64,000 nucleotides of DNA from Microlunatus speluncae (lineage in GTDB: Bacteria > Actinomycetota > Actinomycetes > Propionibacteriales > Propionibacteriaceae): assembly GCF_009299835.1 (NCBI RefSeq), contig NZ_VKCZ01000007.1, forward strand, positions 248,001 to 312,000, given 5' to 3'. The notes beneath the pieces were generated by a model. The model saw only the letters and a list, made by a program, of their open reading frames with translations. It was not told the DNA's origin and made no database searches. The position numbers and the translations under genes are program-made. This document shows positions 35,145 through 44,222 of the stretch, piece by piece. Within the stretch, counting starts at the first letter, position 1. Every line of letters starts with the position of its first letter.

Positions 35145-35771
35145 ATGGCAGTCACCTTGTCCGGGGATTCCTCGCTCGCGTTGCCGGAGTTCGATCAACC
35201 GCCGGCCGAGCCCGTCGGGTTGCTGCAGGCATGGGTCGCGGCGGCTGAAGCCGCGGGGGTACGCGAGCCGCGCGCGGCGACACTGGCGACCGCGGATGCC
35301 GAGGGGCGGGTTTCGGCTCGAACCCTGTTGATCAAGGACATCGGTCCAGCCGGTGTGCTGATGGGATTCGTCGCGACCAGCCGCAAGGGCCGTGACCTCG
35401 CCCAGAATCCGCACGGCGCCGTCAACCTCTACTGGCGGGAGCGACTGCAGCAGATCACGATCGCCGGCAAGATCAGCCGGGCCGCCGATGAGGTGTCGGA
35501 CCGGCTGTTCGCCGACCGAACCCGCGACGCCCAGGCCGTTGCCGCCACCTCGCTGCAGTCGCAACCGATGCCCGACCCGGCCACCCTGCACCACAATGTT
35601 GATCAACTCGCGAACTCGACGCAGCCGATCCCACGGCCGGCCGACTGGGCCGCCTGGATCCTGTCGCTGGATGAGGTGGAGTTCTGGCACGGCAGCGTCA
35701 ACCGGTTCCACCGCCGCCTCCATTACCGCCGGACCGCGGCCGGCTATCAGGTGCAACGCCTCCAACCGTGA
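35145..35771 (+). CDS. Pyridoxamine 5'-phosphate oxidase (PdxH-type) family protein
   Basis: 208 residues, the length of PdxH. FMN-binding features: SARTLLIKDIGPAGVLMGF, then TSRKGRDLAQNPHGAVNLYW (PdxH has NSRKAxQLxxNPxxxxxFxW), then the C-terminal dimerisation segment VEFWHGSVNRFHRRLHYRR (PdxH has EFWQGxxxRLHDRxxY). It probably oxidises pyridoxine or pyridoxamine phosphate to PLP. The substitution of LHDR by FHRR is a deviation from PdxH proper, so a related flavoenzyme is possible. Followed by a strong hairpin. Confidence 0.75.
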   Translation: MAVTLSGDSSLALPEFDQPPAEPVGLLQAWVAAAEAAGVREPRAATLATADAEGRVSARTLLIKDIGPAGVLMGFVATSRKGRDLAQNPHGAVNLYWRERLQQITIAGKISRAADEVSDRLFADRTRDAQAVAATSLQSQPMPDPATLHHNVDQLANSTQPIPRPADWAAWILSLDEVEFWHGSVNRFHRRLHYRRTAAGYQVQRLQP

Positions 35772-35789
35772 ACCCAGCCGAGCCCCCAA

Positions 35790-35847
35790 CCCCGACTTGT
35801 CAGACTCTCACCACGCTATGACGTGGTGAGAGTCTGACAACTCGGGG
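35790..35847 (+). terminator. Long hairpin of the TTGTCAGA repeat family
   Basis: 26-bp arms (35790-35815 and 35822-35847) with a single mismatch close a 6-base loop (CTATGA). It begins 19 bases after the PdxH-type stop, so it should terminate that transcript, and it shares CGACTTGTCAGA with the dispersed hairpins at 11231, 25408 and 62623. Confidence 0.8.
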
Positions 35848-35926
35848 TCTGGGGGGCGCTGGGACGGCCTCGTCGCCGGACTTCGGGCCCGAATCGGCGT
35901 TAGAGTCCGACGGCAAGGAGGACGAC

Positions 35927-36406
35927 ATGACCGAGCCGAACGAGTTTCCGCCCTATCGGGACAAGCTGCCGGCGCCCGGCCCGGCCGTGCCCGCCGGCGT
36001 CCTGATCGGACGCGCGGAGGCGGTCACTGTCGTGAGTCTGCCGGGTCAGGCCGGGGCCGGCGGCTCGACCGAGTGGCCGGGGACGACGACACTCACCTTC
36101 CGGATCCGTCGGCCCGACGAGTCCTGGGTCGAGGTCGTGGTGCGTGGCCTGTCCATCGACGGAACCGTGCGGGAAGGTGATCAGATCCAGGTCCCGGATC
36201 GGCTGGATCGAAACGGCCGGATCGAGGTGGCCGGGCTGCTCAATCTCACCACCGGCGCCACAATCAGGGCCGTGGGCAGTCCCACGGGAGCCGGAACCAG
36301 CGTGATCCGAGTGCTGTTCATGGCGATCGTCAGCGTCCTCGTGATCCTGCTGATCGGCGTCGTGATCCTCTTCGTCGTTACCCGCAACTCCGTCGGCATG
36401 TTCTGA
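35927..36406 (+). CDS. Small C-terminally anchored membrane protein, unknown function
   Basis: 159 residues. A soluble region of about 120 residues (EVVVRGLSIDGTVREGDQIQV, OB- or SHOCT-like beta content) precedes one strong helix near 127-153 (VLFMAIVSVLVILLIGVVIL). AAGGAGG lies five bases before the ATG and TAGAGT sits further upstream. Not recognised. The later region to 36479 shows nothing. Confidence 0.6.
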   Translation: MTEPNEFPPYRDKLPAPGPAVPAGVLIGRAEAVTVVSLPGQAGAGGSTEWPGTTTLTFRIRRPDESWVEVVVRGLSIDGTVREGDQIQVPDRLDRNGRIEVAGLLNLTTGATIRAVGSPTGAGTSVIRVLFMAIVSVLVILLIGVVILFVVTRNSVGMF

Positions 36407-36479
36407 AGGGCACGGCGGTAGGCCGTTTACCCCAGCGAAAGCGCCTCGTCCTCGATCACAGGCCGACCGGAGCTCCGCC

Positions 36480-37238
36480 TCAGTGATCCGCATCGCCGGC
36501 TTCGGCCGCGGCTTCGGCGGCCCGCCGGTTGAGCTCCTGCCCGACCCGGGCCAGGACGTCGAGTTGCGCGGCGTTGTAGATGTCGGCGATGGCCAGACCG
36601 ACGGTCTGGCTCAGCTGGCGGTGCCCGCCGGGCGCTTCCTGATGCGCGGTGATCACATCGGGAAAGGCTTTGGCGATGTCGATCACCTCGGGCAGGAAGC
36701 GCTCCGCCAGCTCACGCCGTACGTCCTCGTCGGCATCGGCCGGCAGGTTGTCGAACTCGGTCGCCGCCGGAGTGCGCGGGTGCTCGGCGATCATCCGCCG
36801 CATCGCGTCCATCCCGGACGGGGCGAGCACCCGGCCGTACACGACCATCATGCTCCGGTCGGCCTCGGACAGGTTGTCGATCGTCGGCGCCAGCTCGGGT
36901 GGCAGGTCGGTGGGCAGTTGGCTGCGCAGGATCAGGGCCAGCTCGGCCCGGATCCGGTGCAGCCGGTCGATGGTGGCGGCCAGTTCGGCGTCCAAGACCT
37001 TCAGCGCCTCCTCGGGGTGCTCGTCAGCCTCGCCCATCGCGGCGATCTGCGGCAGCGAGACCCCGAGGTCGGTCAGCCGCCGGATCCGGAGCAGTCGGGT
37101 CAGGTGGGCCACCCCGTACCGCTTGTAGCCATTGCTGTCGCGTTCGGGCTCATCGAGCAGGCCGACCTTGTGGTAGTGCCGGACCGCCTTCAAGGTCGTG
37201 CCGGCGAGCTCGGCGAGCTGCCGGGTGCTCCAGGCCAC
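36480..37238 (-). CDS. MerR-family transcriptional regulator
   Basis: 252 residues from the GTG at 37238, which has GAGGGAGGG just upstream; an extension to 37298 is possible but has no ribosome site. The HTH is standard (STRQLAELAGTTLKAVRHYH, then GYKRYGVAHLTRLLRIRRL). The long C-terminal region (about 75-250) lacks metal-binding cysteines and is probably a ligand-binding domain. Divergent from the PPOX-type gene at 37384, with 145 bp between, so it may regulate it. Confidence 0.88.
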   Translation of the reverse strand: MAWSTRQLAELAGTTLKAVRHYHKVGLLDEPERDSNGYKRYGVAHLTRLLRIRRLTDLGVSLPQIAAMGEADEHPEEALKVLDAELAATIDRLHRIRAELALILRSQLPTDLPPELAPTIDNLSEADRSMMVVYGRVLAPSGMDAMRRMIAEHPRTPAATEFDNLPADADEDVRRELAERFLPEVIDIAKAFPDVITAHQEAPGGHRQLSQTVGLAIADIYNAAQLDVLARVGQELNRRAAEAAAEAGDADH

Positions 37239-37383
37239 GATCGCCCTCCCTCTCTCGTCCCGATGGTTCAGTCTCCCCGACGTCCTACTGCAGACCATGC
37301 CCCTGGGGCACGGTCAAGGCGGCAGATCGACGGGGCCCCGAATCACTGGCCGGCGCAGCGGAAATTCCCCTAGCGTCATCGGC

Positions 37384-37875
37384 ATGCTGCACGAGATCGC
37401 TGTGCCGCCGGCGTCGCCGGCTCGAAAGATCCAGGGGTACGGGATGCCCGAGGACGACACCAGCCTGCTGAGCTGGGACTTCGTCGTGGCCCGGATGGAA
37501 GCGGCCAGGCACTTCTGGCTGACCACGACCTTCCCCGACGGTCGGCCGCACGCGGTACCGGTGTGGGGGCTGTGGCACGGCAACCGACTGCATTTCGAGG
37601 GTAGGCCGCAGGCCGCGTGGGCCCGGAACCTGATCCGCGATCCGCGGGCAGTGGTGCATCCGCCAGAGCCGGAACAGGTCGTGAGCGTCGAAGGGCGGGC
37701 TCGAATCATCGAGGACGACGACCTCACCGACCAGGAATGGGACGACCTCGACGGCCGATTCCAGCAGAAGTACGCGACGGATTCCGGCTCGCCGTACTGG
37801 TGCCTGGAGCCGACCAAGGTGATCGCCTGGGACGGCGGGCTGTTGGACACCATGACCTGCTGGACCGGCTGGTGA
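37384..37875 (+). CDS. PPOX-class flavin/F420-type oxidoreductase family protein
   Basis: 163 residues. The split-barrel marks are ARHFWLTTTFPDGRPHAVPVWGLW, then ARNLIRDPRAVVHP, then VSVEGRARII, with a final TKVIAWDGG. Such proteins bind FMN, F420 or haem and reduce small organics; the cofactor is unclear. TAGCGT lies seven bases before the ATG at 37384, fitting a leaderless start; an ATG at 37444 with AGGGG upstream is the alternative. Confidence 0.78.
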   Translation: MLHEIAVPPASPARKIQGYGMPEDDTSLLSWDFVVARMEAARHFWLTTTFPDGRPHAVPVWGLWHGNRLHFEGRPQAAWARNLIRDPRAVVHPPEPEQVVSVEGRARIIEDDDLTDQEWDDLDGRFQQKYATDSGSPYWCLEPTKVIAWDGGLLDTMTCWTGW

Positions 37876-37918
37876 CGTCGAGCTGAGCCGACCCGGCGGC
37901 GATCGCTACCCTCGACGC

Positions 37919-39298
37919 ATGCTGCTCCAGGCGTTGACCGGGACCGATAGGACGGCCGTGACCGTCGCCGGAGCGGAGCTGTCGCGAGCAGAACTGCTGC
38001 GGCGCGCAGCATCGACAGCGGCCGAGCTTCGGGCGGCCGGGATCGCGCGGGTCGCCGTGCACGCGGTGCCGACGCCGGAGACCGTGATCGCGCTGGTGGC
38101 CTGCCTGCTGGCCGGGACTACCGCGGTTCCCGTGCCGCCGGACTCGGGGGCGAGCGAACTGGCCCATGTCCTCGGCGATGCCGCGCCGGCCGGCTGGCTC
38201 GGCCTCGCTCCGCCGGACCCGGGCGGCCTGCCGGTGGTCGGCGTCGCGGCCGGCACCGCGGCGGTGCCGGCCGAGCCCGGGCCGGAGACGCCGGCGCTGA
38301 TCCTCTACACCTCCGGCACCACCGGGCCGCCGAAGGGCGTGGTGTTGTCCCGGGCCGCGCTGACCGCCGGCCTCGACGCGCTCACCGACGCCTGGCACTG
38401 GACCGCCGAAGACACCCTGGTGCATGGCCTGCCGCTCTATCACGTGCACGGCCTGGTGCTCGGGCTGTTCGGGCCGCTGCGGATCGGCAGCCCGCTGGTG
38501 CACACCGGCCGACCCACCCCCGAGGCGTACGCAAGCGCCGGCGGCTCGCTCTACTTCGGGGTGCCGACCGTGTGGTCGCGGATCGTCGCCGAACCCGACC
38601 TGGCCCGCCGGCTGAGCGCGGCCCGGCTGCTGGTCTCCGGCAGTGCTCCGCTGCCGACCCAGGTGTTCGGCCGGCTGGCCGAGCTGACCGGGGCGCCGCC
38701 GATGGAGCGGTACGGGATGAGCGAGACCATGATCACGATCAGCACCCGGGTCGACGGCGAACGCCGGCCCGGCTGGGTCGGGCTGCCGTTGCCGGGGGTG
38801 CGGACCCGGCTGCGCGACGACGCCGGACGCGAGGTGCCCGCGGACGGCGAGACGATCGGCAGCCTCGAGGTCGCCGGCCCGATGATCTTCGACGGCTACC
38901 TGAACCGGCCGGACGCCACCGAGCAGACCCTCGGTGCCGACGGCTTCGTCCGCACCGGCGACGCGGCGGTGATCGACCCGGGCGGCTTCCATCGCATCGT
39001 CGGCCGGGAGTCGACCGACCTGATCAAGACCGGCGGCTTCCGGGTCGGCGCCGGCGAGATCGAGACCTGCCTGCGGGAGCACCCGGGCGTGGCCGATGTC
39101 GCCGTCGTCGGCGTACCGGATGATGATCTTGGCCAGCGGATCGTGGCCTTCGTGGTCGGCGCCGGCGACCCCGACGCCCTGATCGGCCACGTCGCCGACC
39201 GGCTCGCCGGCCACAAACGCCCCCGCGAGATCCGCTTCGTCCCCGACCTCCCCCGCAACGCCCTCGGCAAGGTGCAGAAGCACCGCCTGACCTCATGA
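37919..39298 (+). CDS. Malonyl-CoA synthetase-like AMP-dependent ligase
   Basis: 459 residues, short for the ANL superfamily and close to MatB. Core motifs: LILYTSGTTGPPKGVVLSR (P-loop-like), YGMSETMITISTRVDGERRP, FVRTGDAAV, GRESTDLIKTGGFRVGAGEIE and the C-terminal catalytic Lys in RNALGKVQKHRL. MatB activates malonate or methylmalonate to the CoA thioester, giving extender units for fatty acid or polyketide synthesis. TACCCT lies six bases before the ATG, a leaderless layout. Monocistronic as seen. Substrate assigned by resemblance. Confidence 0.8.
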   Translation: MLLQALTGTDRTAVTVAGAELSRAELLRRAASTAAELRAAGIARVAVHAVPTPETVIALVACLLAGTTAVPVPPDSGASELAHVLGDAAPAGWLGLAPPDPGGLPVVGVAAGTAAVPAEPGPETPALILYTSGTTGPPKGVVLSRAALTAGLDALTDAWHWTAEDTLVHGLPLYHVHGLVLGLFGPLRIGSPLVHTGRPTPEAYASAGGSLYFGVPTVWSRIVAEPDLARRLSAARLLVSGSAPLPTQVFGRLAELTGAPPMERYGMSETMITISTRVDGERRPGWVGLPLPGVRTRLRDDAGREVPADGETIGSLEVAGPMIFDGYLNRPDATEQTLGADGFVRTGDAAVIDPGGFHRIVGRESTDLIKTGGFRVGAGEIETCLREHPGVADVAVVGVPDDDLGQRIVAFVVGAGDPDALIGHVADRLAGHKRPREIRFVPDLPRNALGKVQKHRLTS

Positions 39299-39350
39299 GC
39301 TACCGGCTCGCGTAAAAGAGCACAACAAAGCGACGGATTTGTGGAAATTA

Positions 39351-39379
39351 TTGACCTGGCCGGTCGAGGCCACCTACGG
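39351..39379 (+). promoter_or_regulatory. Promoter of the dipeptide-type ABC operon
   Basis: TTGACC (39351-39356) and TACGGT (39374-39379) with 17-base spacing, 54 bases before the binding-protein start. It lies in an AT-richer patch (39310-39355). Confidence 0.55.
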
Positions 39380-39433
39380 TGCGTTCACAACAGGTGTCGG
39401 TGGGCCGTGCTCAGGGGAGATCGAGGTTCAGCT

Positions 39434-41254
39434 ATGCGGAGTCATTTTCGGGGCTGGGTCGCGCGCGCGACCGTCGTCGGGGCGGCCGTTCTCGCGCTGA
39501 CCGCGTGCGGTACGGGCGGGCCGGCGGGGACCGGGCCGAGCGAGGGCGGGGACAAGAAGGGCGGCATCTTCACCACGATCGATGCCAACCGCAAGATCAC
39601 GCCGGGTGCGCCGAACAACCCGTACAACCCCAAGGGCAACGCCTTCACCGGCTACAACGTGTTCCAGCTGGCCTGGAACAAGGCGAACCCGAAGAACATC
39701 AACGACTTCTTCCCCGGCCTGGCCGCGTCGTGGGAGGCGTCGGAGGATCTGTCGAAGGTCACGATCAAGCTGCAGCCGAACGCCAAGTGGTCCGACGGCA
39801 CTCCGGTCACCGGCAAGGACGTGCAGACGTCGTTCGCCATCGGCTACGTCGCCGGCACGCTGACCGGGATCAACCTGGGGGAGATCAAGGTCGTCGACGA
39901 CTCGACGGTCGAGTTCAACCAGCTGCCGGGTGAGCCGAGCCAGACCTTCATGCTCAACCTGATCACGGCCGCGATCGTCCCGGACGCGCAGTACGGGCCC
40001 CAGCTGCCGGCCGACATTTGGGACCTGATCAAGAAGACCGATGCCGGCGACAAGGCGGCCACGACGAAGATCGCCGAGCTGACCAAGAAGATCACCGCCT
40101 TCAACCCGCCGGACGACCTGTCCGCCGGCCCGTTCGTCCTCGCCGGGATCAATCCGGGTGAGGCGATCCTGAAGAAGAACGAGCACTTCTTCGCCGCCGA
40201 CAAGATCACGCCGGACCAGGTCAAGCTGCGCAACTACGCCGGCAACAACGAGATCTGGAACTACCTGCAGAGCGGTCAGCTCGATTACGGCCCGTTCACC
40301 GCGATGCCGACCAACATCCTGCAGTCGATCGAGCGGGCGGGGAACAAGCAGATCGTCTCCACCAGCTACGTCCAGGCGTCGCTGTCGTTCGATCAGTCGG
40401 TGCAGCCCTTCGACAAGGTCCAGACGCGGCAGGCCTTCGCCCACCTGCTCGACCGGGACGCGATCACCAAGGTGGGCCAGCCGGTTGGCGGCTCACCGAG
40501 CGAGACCACGACCGGCATGGTCAAGGCGGCCGGTGACGTGTTGATCACCCCGGAGACCCATGATCAACTGAACCCGTACGGCCACGATCCGGCCAAGGCG
40601 GAGCAGCTGTTGATCGAGGCCGGCCTGACGAAGGGCGGTGACGGCAAGTGGCTGCTGGCCGACGGCAAGCCGTTCACCGTGACGATGCAGGCGGTCACCG
40701 GGTTCAGCGACTGGATCGCCGCCTCCAACGTGGTCTGCAGCGAGCTGAACGACTTCGGCATCGCCTGTCAGAACAAGGTCTCCCCCGACTTCGCGGTCTA
40801 TCAGGAGGAGATGGCGGCCGGGAAATACCCGTTCGGTTGGTGGCTGACCGGCGTCGGCACCATCCCCAACACCTCGCTCGGCCGGATCTGGGGCACGCCG
40901 TACGGCTACAACCTGGTCGGCAGCAAGGTCGTCTACAAGGCGCGTACGGAGAAGGAGTCCGGCAACTGGCTCAGCGGGCCGCAGGAGATCACGCTGCCCG
41001 ATGGCAGCAAGGTCAAGCCGGGCGAGCTGGTGGCCGGGCTGCGCACCCTGAAGTCCGAGCAGCAGGCGGCTCCGATCCAGCAGATCGTGCTGGCCACCAA
41101 CACCGCGGTGCCGATGATCGCGATCTGGGACTACCAGAACGTGCAGTTCATCAACGAGAAGCGGTTCACCAACTTCCCCGACGGCAAGGATCCCGGCCTG
41201 CAGAAGCTGTCCCCGGGCGTCTGGATGTCGTTGGGTTACATCCAGGCCAAGTGA
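39434..41254 (+). CDS. Family 5 (peptide/oligosaccharide) ABC substrate-binding lipoprotein
   Basis: 606 residues from the ATG at 39434 (AGGGGAG upstream); the frame is open earlier but the signal peptide fixes this start. The lipobox is LTAC with Cys25. SBP_bac_5 features: ASWEASEDLSKVTIKLQPNA, KWSDGTPVTGKDVQTSFAIG, and later QTRQAFAHLLDRDAITKVG. Family 5 binds peptides, nickel or, in many actinobacteria and thermophiles, plant oligosaccharides. First gene of a complete five-gene importer. Confidence 0.93.
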   Translation: MRSHFRGWVARATVVGAAVLALTACGTGGPAGTGPSEGGDKKGGIFTTIDANRKITPGAPNNPYNPKGNAFTGYNVFQLAWNKANPKNINDFFPGLAASWEASEDLSKVTIKLQPNAKWSDGTPVTGKDVQTSFAIGYVAGTLTGINLGEIKVVDDSTVEFNQLPGEPSQTFMLNLITAAIVPDAQYGPQLPADIWDLIKKTDAGDKAATTKIAELTKKITAFNPPDDLSAGPFVLAGINPGEAILKKNEHFFAADKITPDQVKLRNYAGNNEIWNYLQSGQLDYGPFTAMPTNILQSIERAGNKQIVSTSYVQASLSFDQSVQPFDKVQTRQAFAHLLDRDAITKVGQPVGGSPSETTTGMVKAAGDVLITPETHDQLNPYGHDPAKAEQLLIEAGLTKGGDGKWLLADGKPFTVTMQAVTGFSDWIAASNVVCSELNDFGIACQNKVSPDFAVYQEEMAAGKYPFGWWLTGVGTIPNTSLGRIWGTPYGYNLVGSKVVYKARTEKESGNWLSGPQEITLPDGSKVKPGELVAGLRTLKSEQQAAPIQQIVLATNTAVPMIAIWDYQNVQFINEKRFTNFPDGKDPGLQKLSPGVWMSLGYIQAK

Positions 41255-41269
41255 TCAGCGGGAACGTGG

Positions 41270-42307
41270 ATGGCTGAACGACGCGTGGCGCCGCGGCGCC
41301 CGGGTGCGCACTGGGGCTTGATCAGGACCGTGCTCGGCCGGGTCGCCGGGGTCGTGGTGATGATCTTCCTCGTCGCCACGTTCACCTTCTTCCTGGTCCG
41401 GCTGCTGCCCGGTGATCCGATCAAGCAGGCCTACGAAGCGCTGATCCAGCAGGGCATCCCGCCGGAGGCGGCCGAGCGTCAGGTGCAGGTGCTGTACGGC
41501 TTCGTCTCCGACGCGCCGCTGCACGAGCAGTACTTCGGCTATCTCGGGGCGTTGGTCCGCTTCGATCTGGGTCAGTCGATCGGCAATGCCGGTCTGCCGG
41601 TCGCCCAGCTGGTCGCGGCGGCGGCGCCGTACACGGTGGTGCTGGTGCTGACCGGGATCGTGATGTCGTTCCTGCTCGGGGTCACGCTCGGCGTGGTCGC
41701 CGCGCTGCGCCGGAGCACCCGGCTGGGCGACCTGATCTCGATCAGCGGCTCGCTGCTGCACGGGATCCCGCAGTTCGTGATGGCCCTGCTGCTGTTGTAC
41801 GTCTTCTCCACGCTGTTGTTGATCTTTCCCTACGGGGCACCGTACGACGCCGGCATCGAGCCCGGTCTCTCGCTCGACTTCATCGGTTCGCTGATCTGGC
41901 ACGCGACGCTGCCGGTCTTCACCTACGCGCTGTCGAGTTACGGCGGCTGGCTGCTGACCACCAAGTCGTCGGTGGTCTCGGTGCTCGGCGACGACTTCAT
42001 CCTGGCCGCCGAGCTGCGCGGGCTGAAGCGGCTCACCGTGATGCGTTACATCGCCCGCAACGCCATGCTGCCGCTGTTCACGATCTTGACCCTGTCGATC
42101 GGGTTCATGTTCGGCGGGTCGCTGTTCATCGAGTCGACGTTCAACTATCAGGGGCTGGGCACGTTGCTGCTGGACTCGATCGGGCAACGCGACTATCCGC
42201 TGATGAGTGGAGCCTTCCTGTTGATCTCCGTCGCGGTGATCGTGGCCAACGCAATCGCCGACGTGCTCTACGCGGTGATCGATCCGCGGATCCGGAGGTC
42301 GGCATGA
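41270..42307 (+). CDS. DppB-type ABC permease
   Basis: 345 residues. The N-terminal signature RLLPGDPIKQAYEAL follows the first helix (MIFLVATFTFFLVRLLP), and the EAA loop is ELRGLKRLTVMRYIARNAMLP. Six helices are predicted. It starts 15 bases after the binding protein and overlaps the next permease by four bases. Confidence 0.93.
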   Translation: MAERRVAPRRPGAHWGLIRTVLGRVAGVVVMIFLVATFTFFLVRLLPGDPIKQAYEALIQQGIPPEAAERQVQVLYGFVSDAPLHEQYFGYLGALVRFDLGQSIGNAGLPVAQLVAAAAPYTVVLVLTGIVMSFLLGVTLGVVAALRRSTRLGDLISISGSLLHGIPQFVMALLLLYVFSTLLLIFPYGAPYDAGIEPGLSLDFIGSLIWHATLPVFTYALSSYGGWLLTTKSSVVSVLGDDFILAAELRGLKRLTVMRYIARNAMLPLFTILTLSIGFMFGGSLFIESTFNYQGLGTLLLDSIGQRDYPLMSGAFLLISVAVIVANAIADVLYAVIDPRIRRSA

Positions 42308-43227
42308 CCACCATCGATCCGGAACTGGTCCGCCGCCCCACCGACGAGCCGGTCACCACCGGGACGGGCCGCCGGGTGCGCGGGCTGGTCGCCGCCTGGC
42401 GGGTGCTGATCCGTCGGCCGACCCGGCTGATCGGCGCGATCATCCTGGTGATCTTCGCCCTGATGGCCATCGCCGGCCCGTGGCTCTATCCCGAGCACCT
42501 GCCGATCGACCCGGAGAACATCCTCAGCTCACCGAGCCTGGCCCATCCGTTGGGCACCGACTTCGCCGGCACCGATGTGGTCGCGCTGTTGATCACCGGC
42601 ACCCGCTACGTGATGGTGTCGGCGCTGTGGGCGTCGCTGTTCACGATCGTGATCGGCACCGGGCTCGGGCTGTTCGCCGGCTATCGGCTGGGCTGGCCGG
42701 ACTCGATCCTGATGAAGATCACCGACTTCATCCTGACCATCCCGAGCTTCCCGCTGCTGGTCGTGCTGGCCACGCTGTGGGACTTCAGCTCGGCGTTCTC
42801 GATGGGGCTGGTGCTCGGCCTGCTCGGCTGGGGCGGGCTGGCCCGGGCCGTTCGCAGCCAGGTGCTGTCGCTGCGCACCCGCGGCTTCGTCGAGGCCGCG
42901 CGTAGCCTCGGCCTGCCGCTGCCCAACATCATCTTCCGGCAACTGCTGCCCAACGTCGCGCCGTACATCGGGATGAACATGCTGCTCACGTTCACCGGCT
43001 TCGTCTACGCCCAGGCCGGCCTGTTCTTCCTCGGCGTGGTGCCGTTCACCGCCAACAACTGGGGTGTGATGCTCAACCAGGCGGTGCAGAACGGCGCGCT
43101 GCAGTCGCCGACCGCGCTGGCGTACCTGTTGGCGCCGCTGAGCGCGATCCTGCTGCTGACCCTCGGCACGGTGCTGCTGCTCGACGCGGTGGACGAATTC
43201 TTCAACCCGCGACTCCGGGAGGCGTGA
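42304..43227 (+). CDS. DppC-type ABC permease
   Basis: 307 residues. The first helix is IILVIFALMAIAGPWLYP, preceded by a basic cytoplasmic stretch, and PLGTDFAGTDVVALLITGTR is the DppC signature. The EAA loop is EAARSLGLPLPNIIFRQLLP. Forms the channel with the permease at 41270. Confidence 0.93.
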   Translation: MTTIDPELVRRPTDEPVTTGTGRRVRGLVAAWRVLIRRPTRLIGAIILVIFALMAIAGPWLYPEHLPIDPENILSSPSLAHPLGTDFAGTDVVALLITGTRYVMVSALWASLFTIVIGTGLGLFAGYRLGWPDSILMKITDFILTIPSFPLLVVLATLWDFSSAFSMGLVLGLLGWGGLARAVRSQVLSLRTRGFVEAARSLGLPLPNIIFRQLLPNVAPYIGMNMLLTFTGFVYAQAGLFFLGVVPFTANNWGVMLNQAVQNGALQSPTALAYLLAPLSAILLLTLGTVLLLDAVDEFFNPRLREA

Positions 43228-44222
43228 TGTCGGCGGCGGTCGAGGAGCAGGAAGATCAGCGGACTTTGATCAAGGTCCGCGGGCTGACCGTGACCTATCC
43301 GACCCCGGTCGGTGATCGTCCCGCCGTCGCGAACTGCGACCTGGAGATCCGGCGCGGCGAGATCCTCGGGGTGGTCGGCGAGTCCGGCTCGGGCAAGTCG
43401 ACGCTGGCCCTGGCGCTGCTGAACGCGGTCTCCTCGCCCGGCCGGATCGCGGCCGGCGCGGTCGAGGTGGCCGGGGCGGGCGACATCACTGCCTGGTCCG
43501 GGGAAAAGCTGCGTCGTTATCGCGGGGCCCGGGTCGGCTACGTCTTCCAGGCCTCGCAGAACTCGCTCAACCCGCTGAAGCGGGTCGGCAAGCAGCTGCT
43601 CGATCTCGGCCGCAGCCATGGGGTCAAGGATCTGCGCGGCTTGATCATCGAGGCGCGGCGGCTCTGTGACCGGATCGGGCTGGACGGCCGGCGGGTGCTC
43701 GACTCCTACCAGCACGAGCTGTCCGGCGGGATGCGGCAGCGGGTCGGGATCGTCTTCGCGCTGGTGCTCAACGCCGAGGTGTTGATCTTGGACGAGCCGA
43801 CCACGGCACTGGACATGCTGAGCCAGGCCTCGGTGCTGGAGATCGTCCGGGAGATCCACGCCGAGCGGGAGCTGGCGACGATCATCATCTCCCATGATCT
43901 TGGAGTGGTGGCCGAGCTGGCCGACCGGGTCGCGGTGATGTACGGCGGCCGGCTGGTCGAGCTGGGCGATGTGGCCCGGGTGATCAGGACGCCGCGGCAT
44001 CCGTACACGGCGGCGCTGATGCGGGCGATCCCGCGGATCGAGGGCGATCCCGATCTGGCCCGGCCGCTGGACGGACGACCGCCGGACCTGATGTCGGCAC
44101 CGACCCGGGGTTGCGTCTTCGCCGCCCGCTGTCCGCTGGCCGAGGACTCCTGCCGGGTCGAGACGCCCGCGCTGGAGGAGTACGACGGCCGACTGATCGC
44201 CTGCCCGGTGGTGCAGCGATGA
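43227..44222 (+). CDS. DppD-type ABC ATPase
   Basis: 331 residues from the ATG at 43227 (GGGAGG upstream; GTG 43224 is less well spaced). Walker A GESGSGKST, Q-loop YVFQASQNSLNP, signature LSGGMRQR, Walker B LILDEPTTALD and H-loop ISHDLGVV are all intact. The C-terminal oligopeptide-transporter extension (RGCVFAARCPLAEDSC) has the cysteine pattern that binds an iron-sulfur cluster in some family members. Confidence 0.94.
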   Translation: MSAAVEEQEDQRTLIKVRGLTVTYPTPVGDRPAVANCDLEIRRGEILGVVGESGSGKSTLALALLNAVSSPGRIAAGAVEVAGAGDITAWSGEKLRRYRGARVGYVFQASQNSLNPLKRVGKQLLDLGRSHGVKDLRGLIIEARRLCDRIGLDGRRVLDSYQHELSGGMRQRVGIVFALVLNAEVLILDEPTTALDMLSQASVLEIVREIHAERELATIIISHDLGVVAELADRVAVMYGGRLVELGDVARVIRTPRHPYTAALMRAIPRIEGDPDLARPLDGRPPDLMSAPTRGCVFAARCPLAEDSCRVETPALEEYDGRLIACPVVQR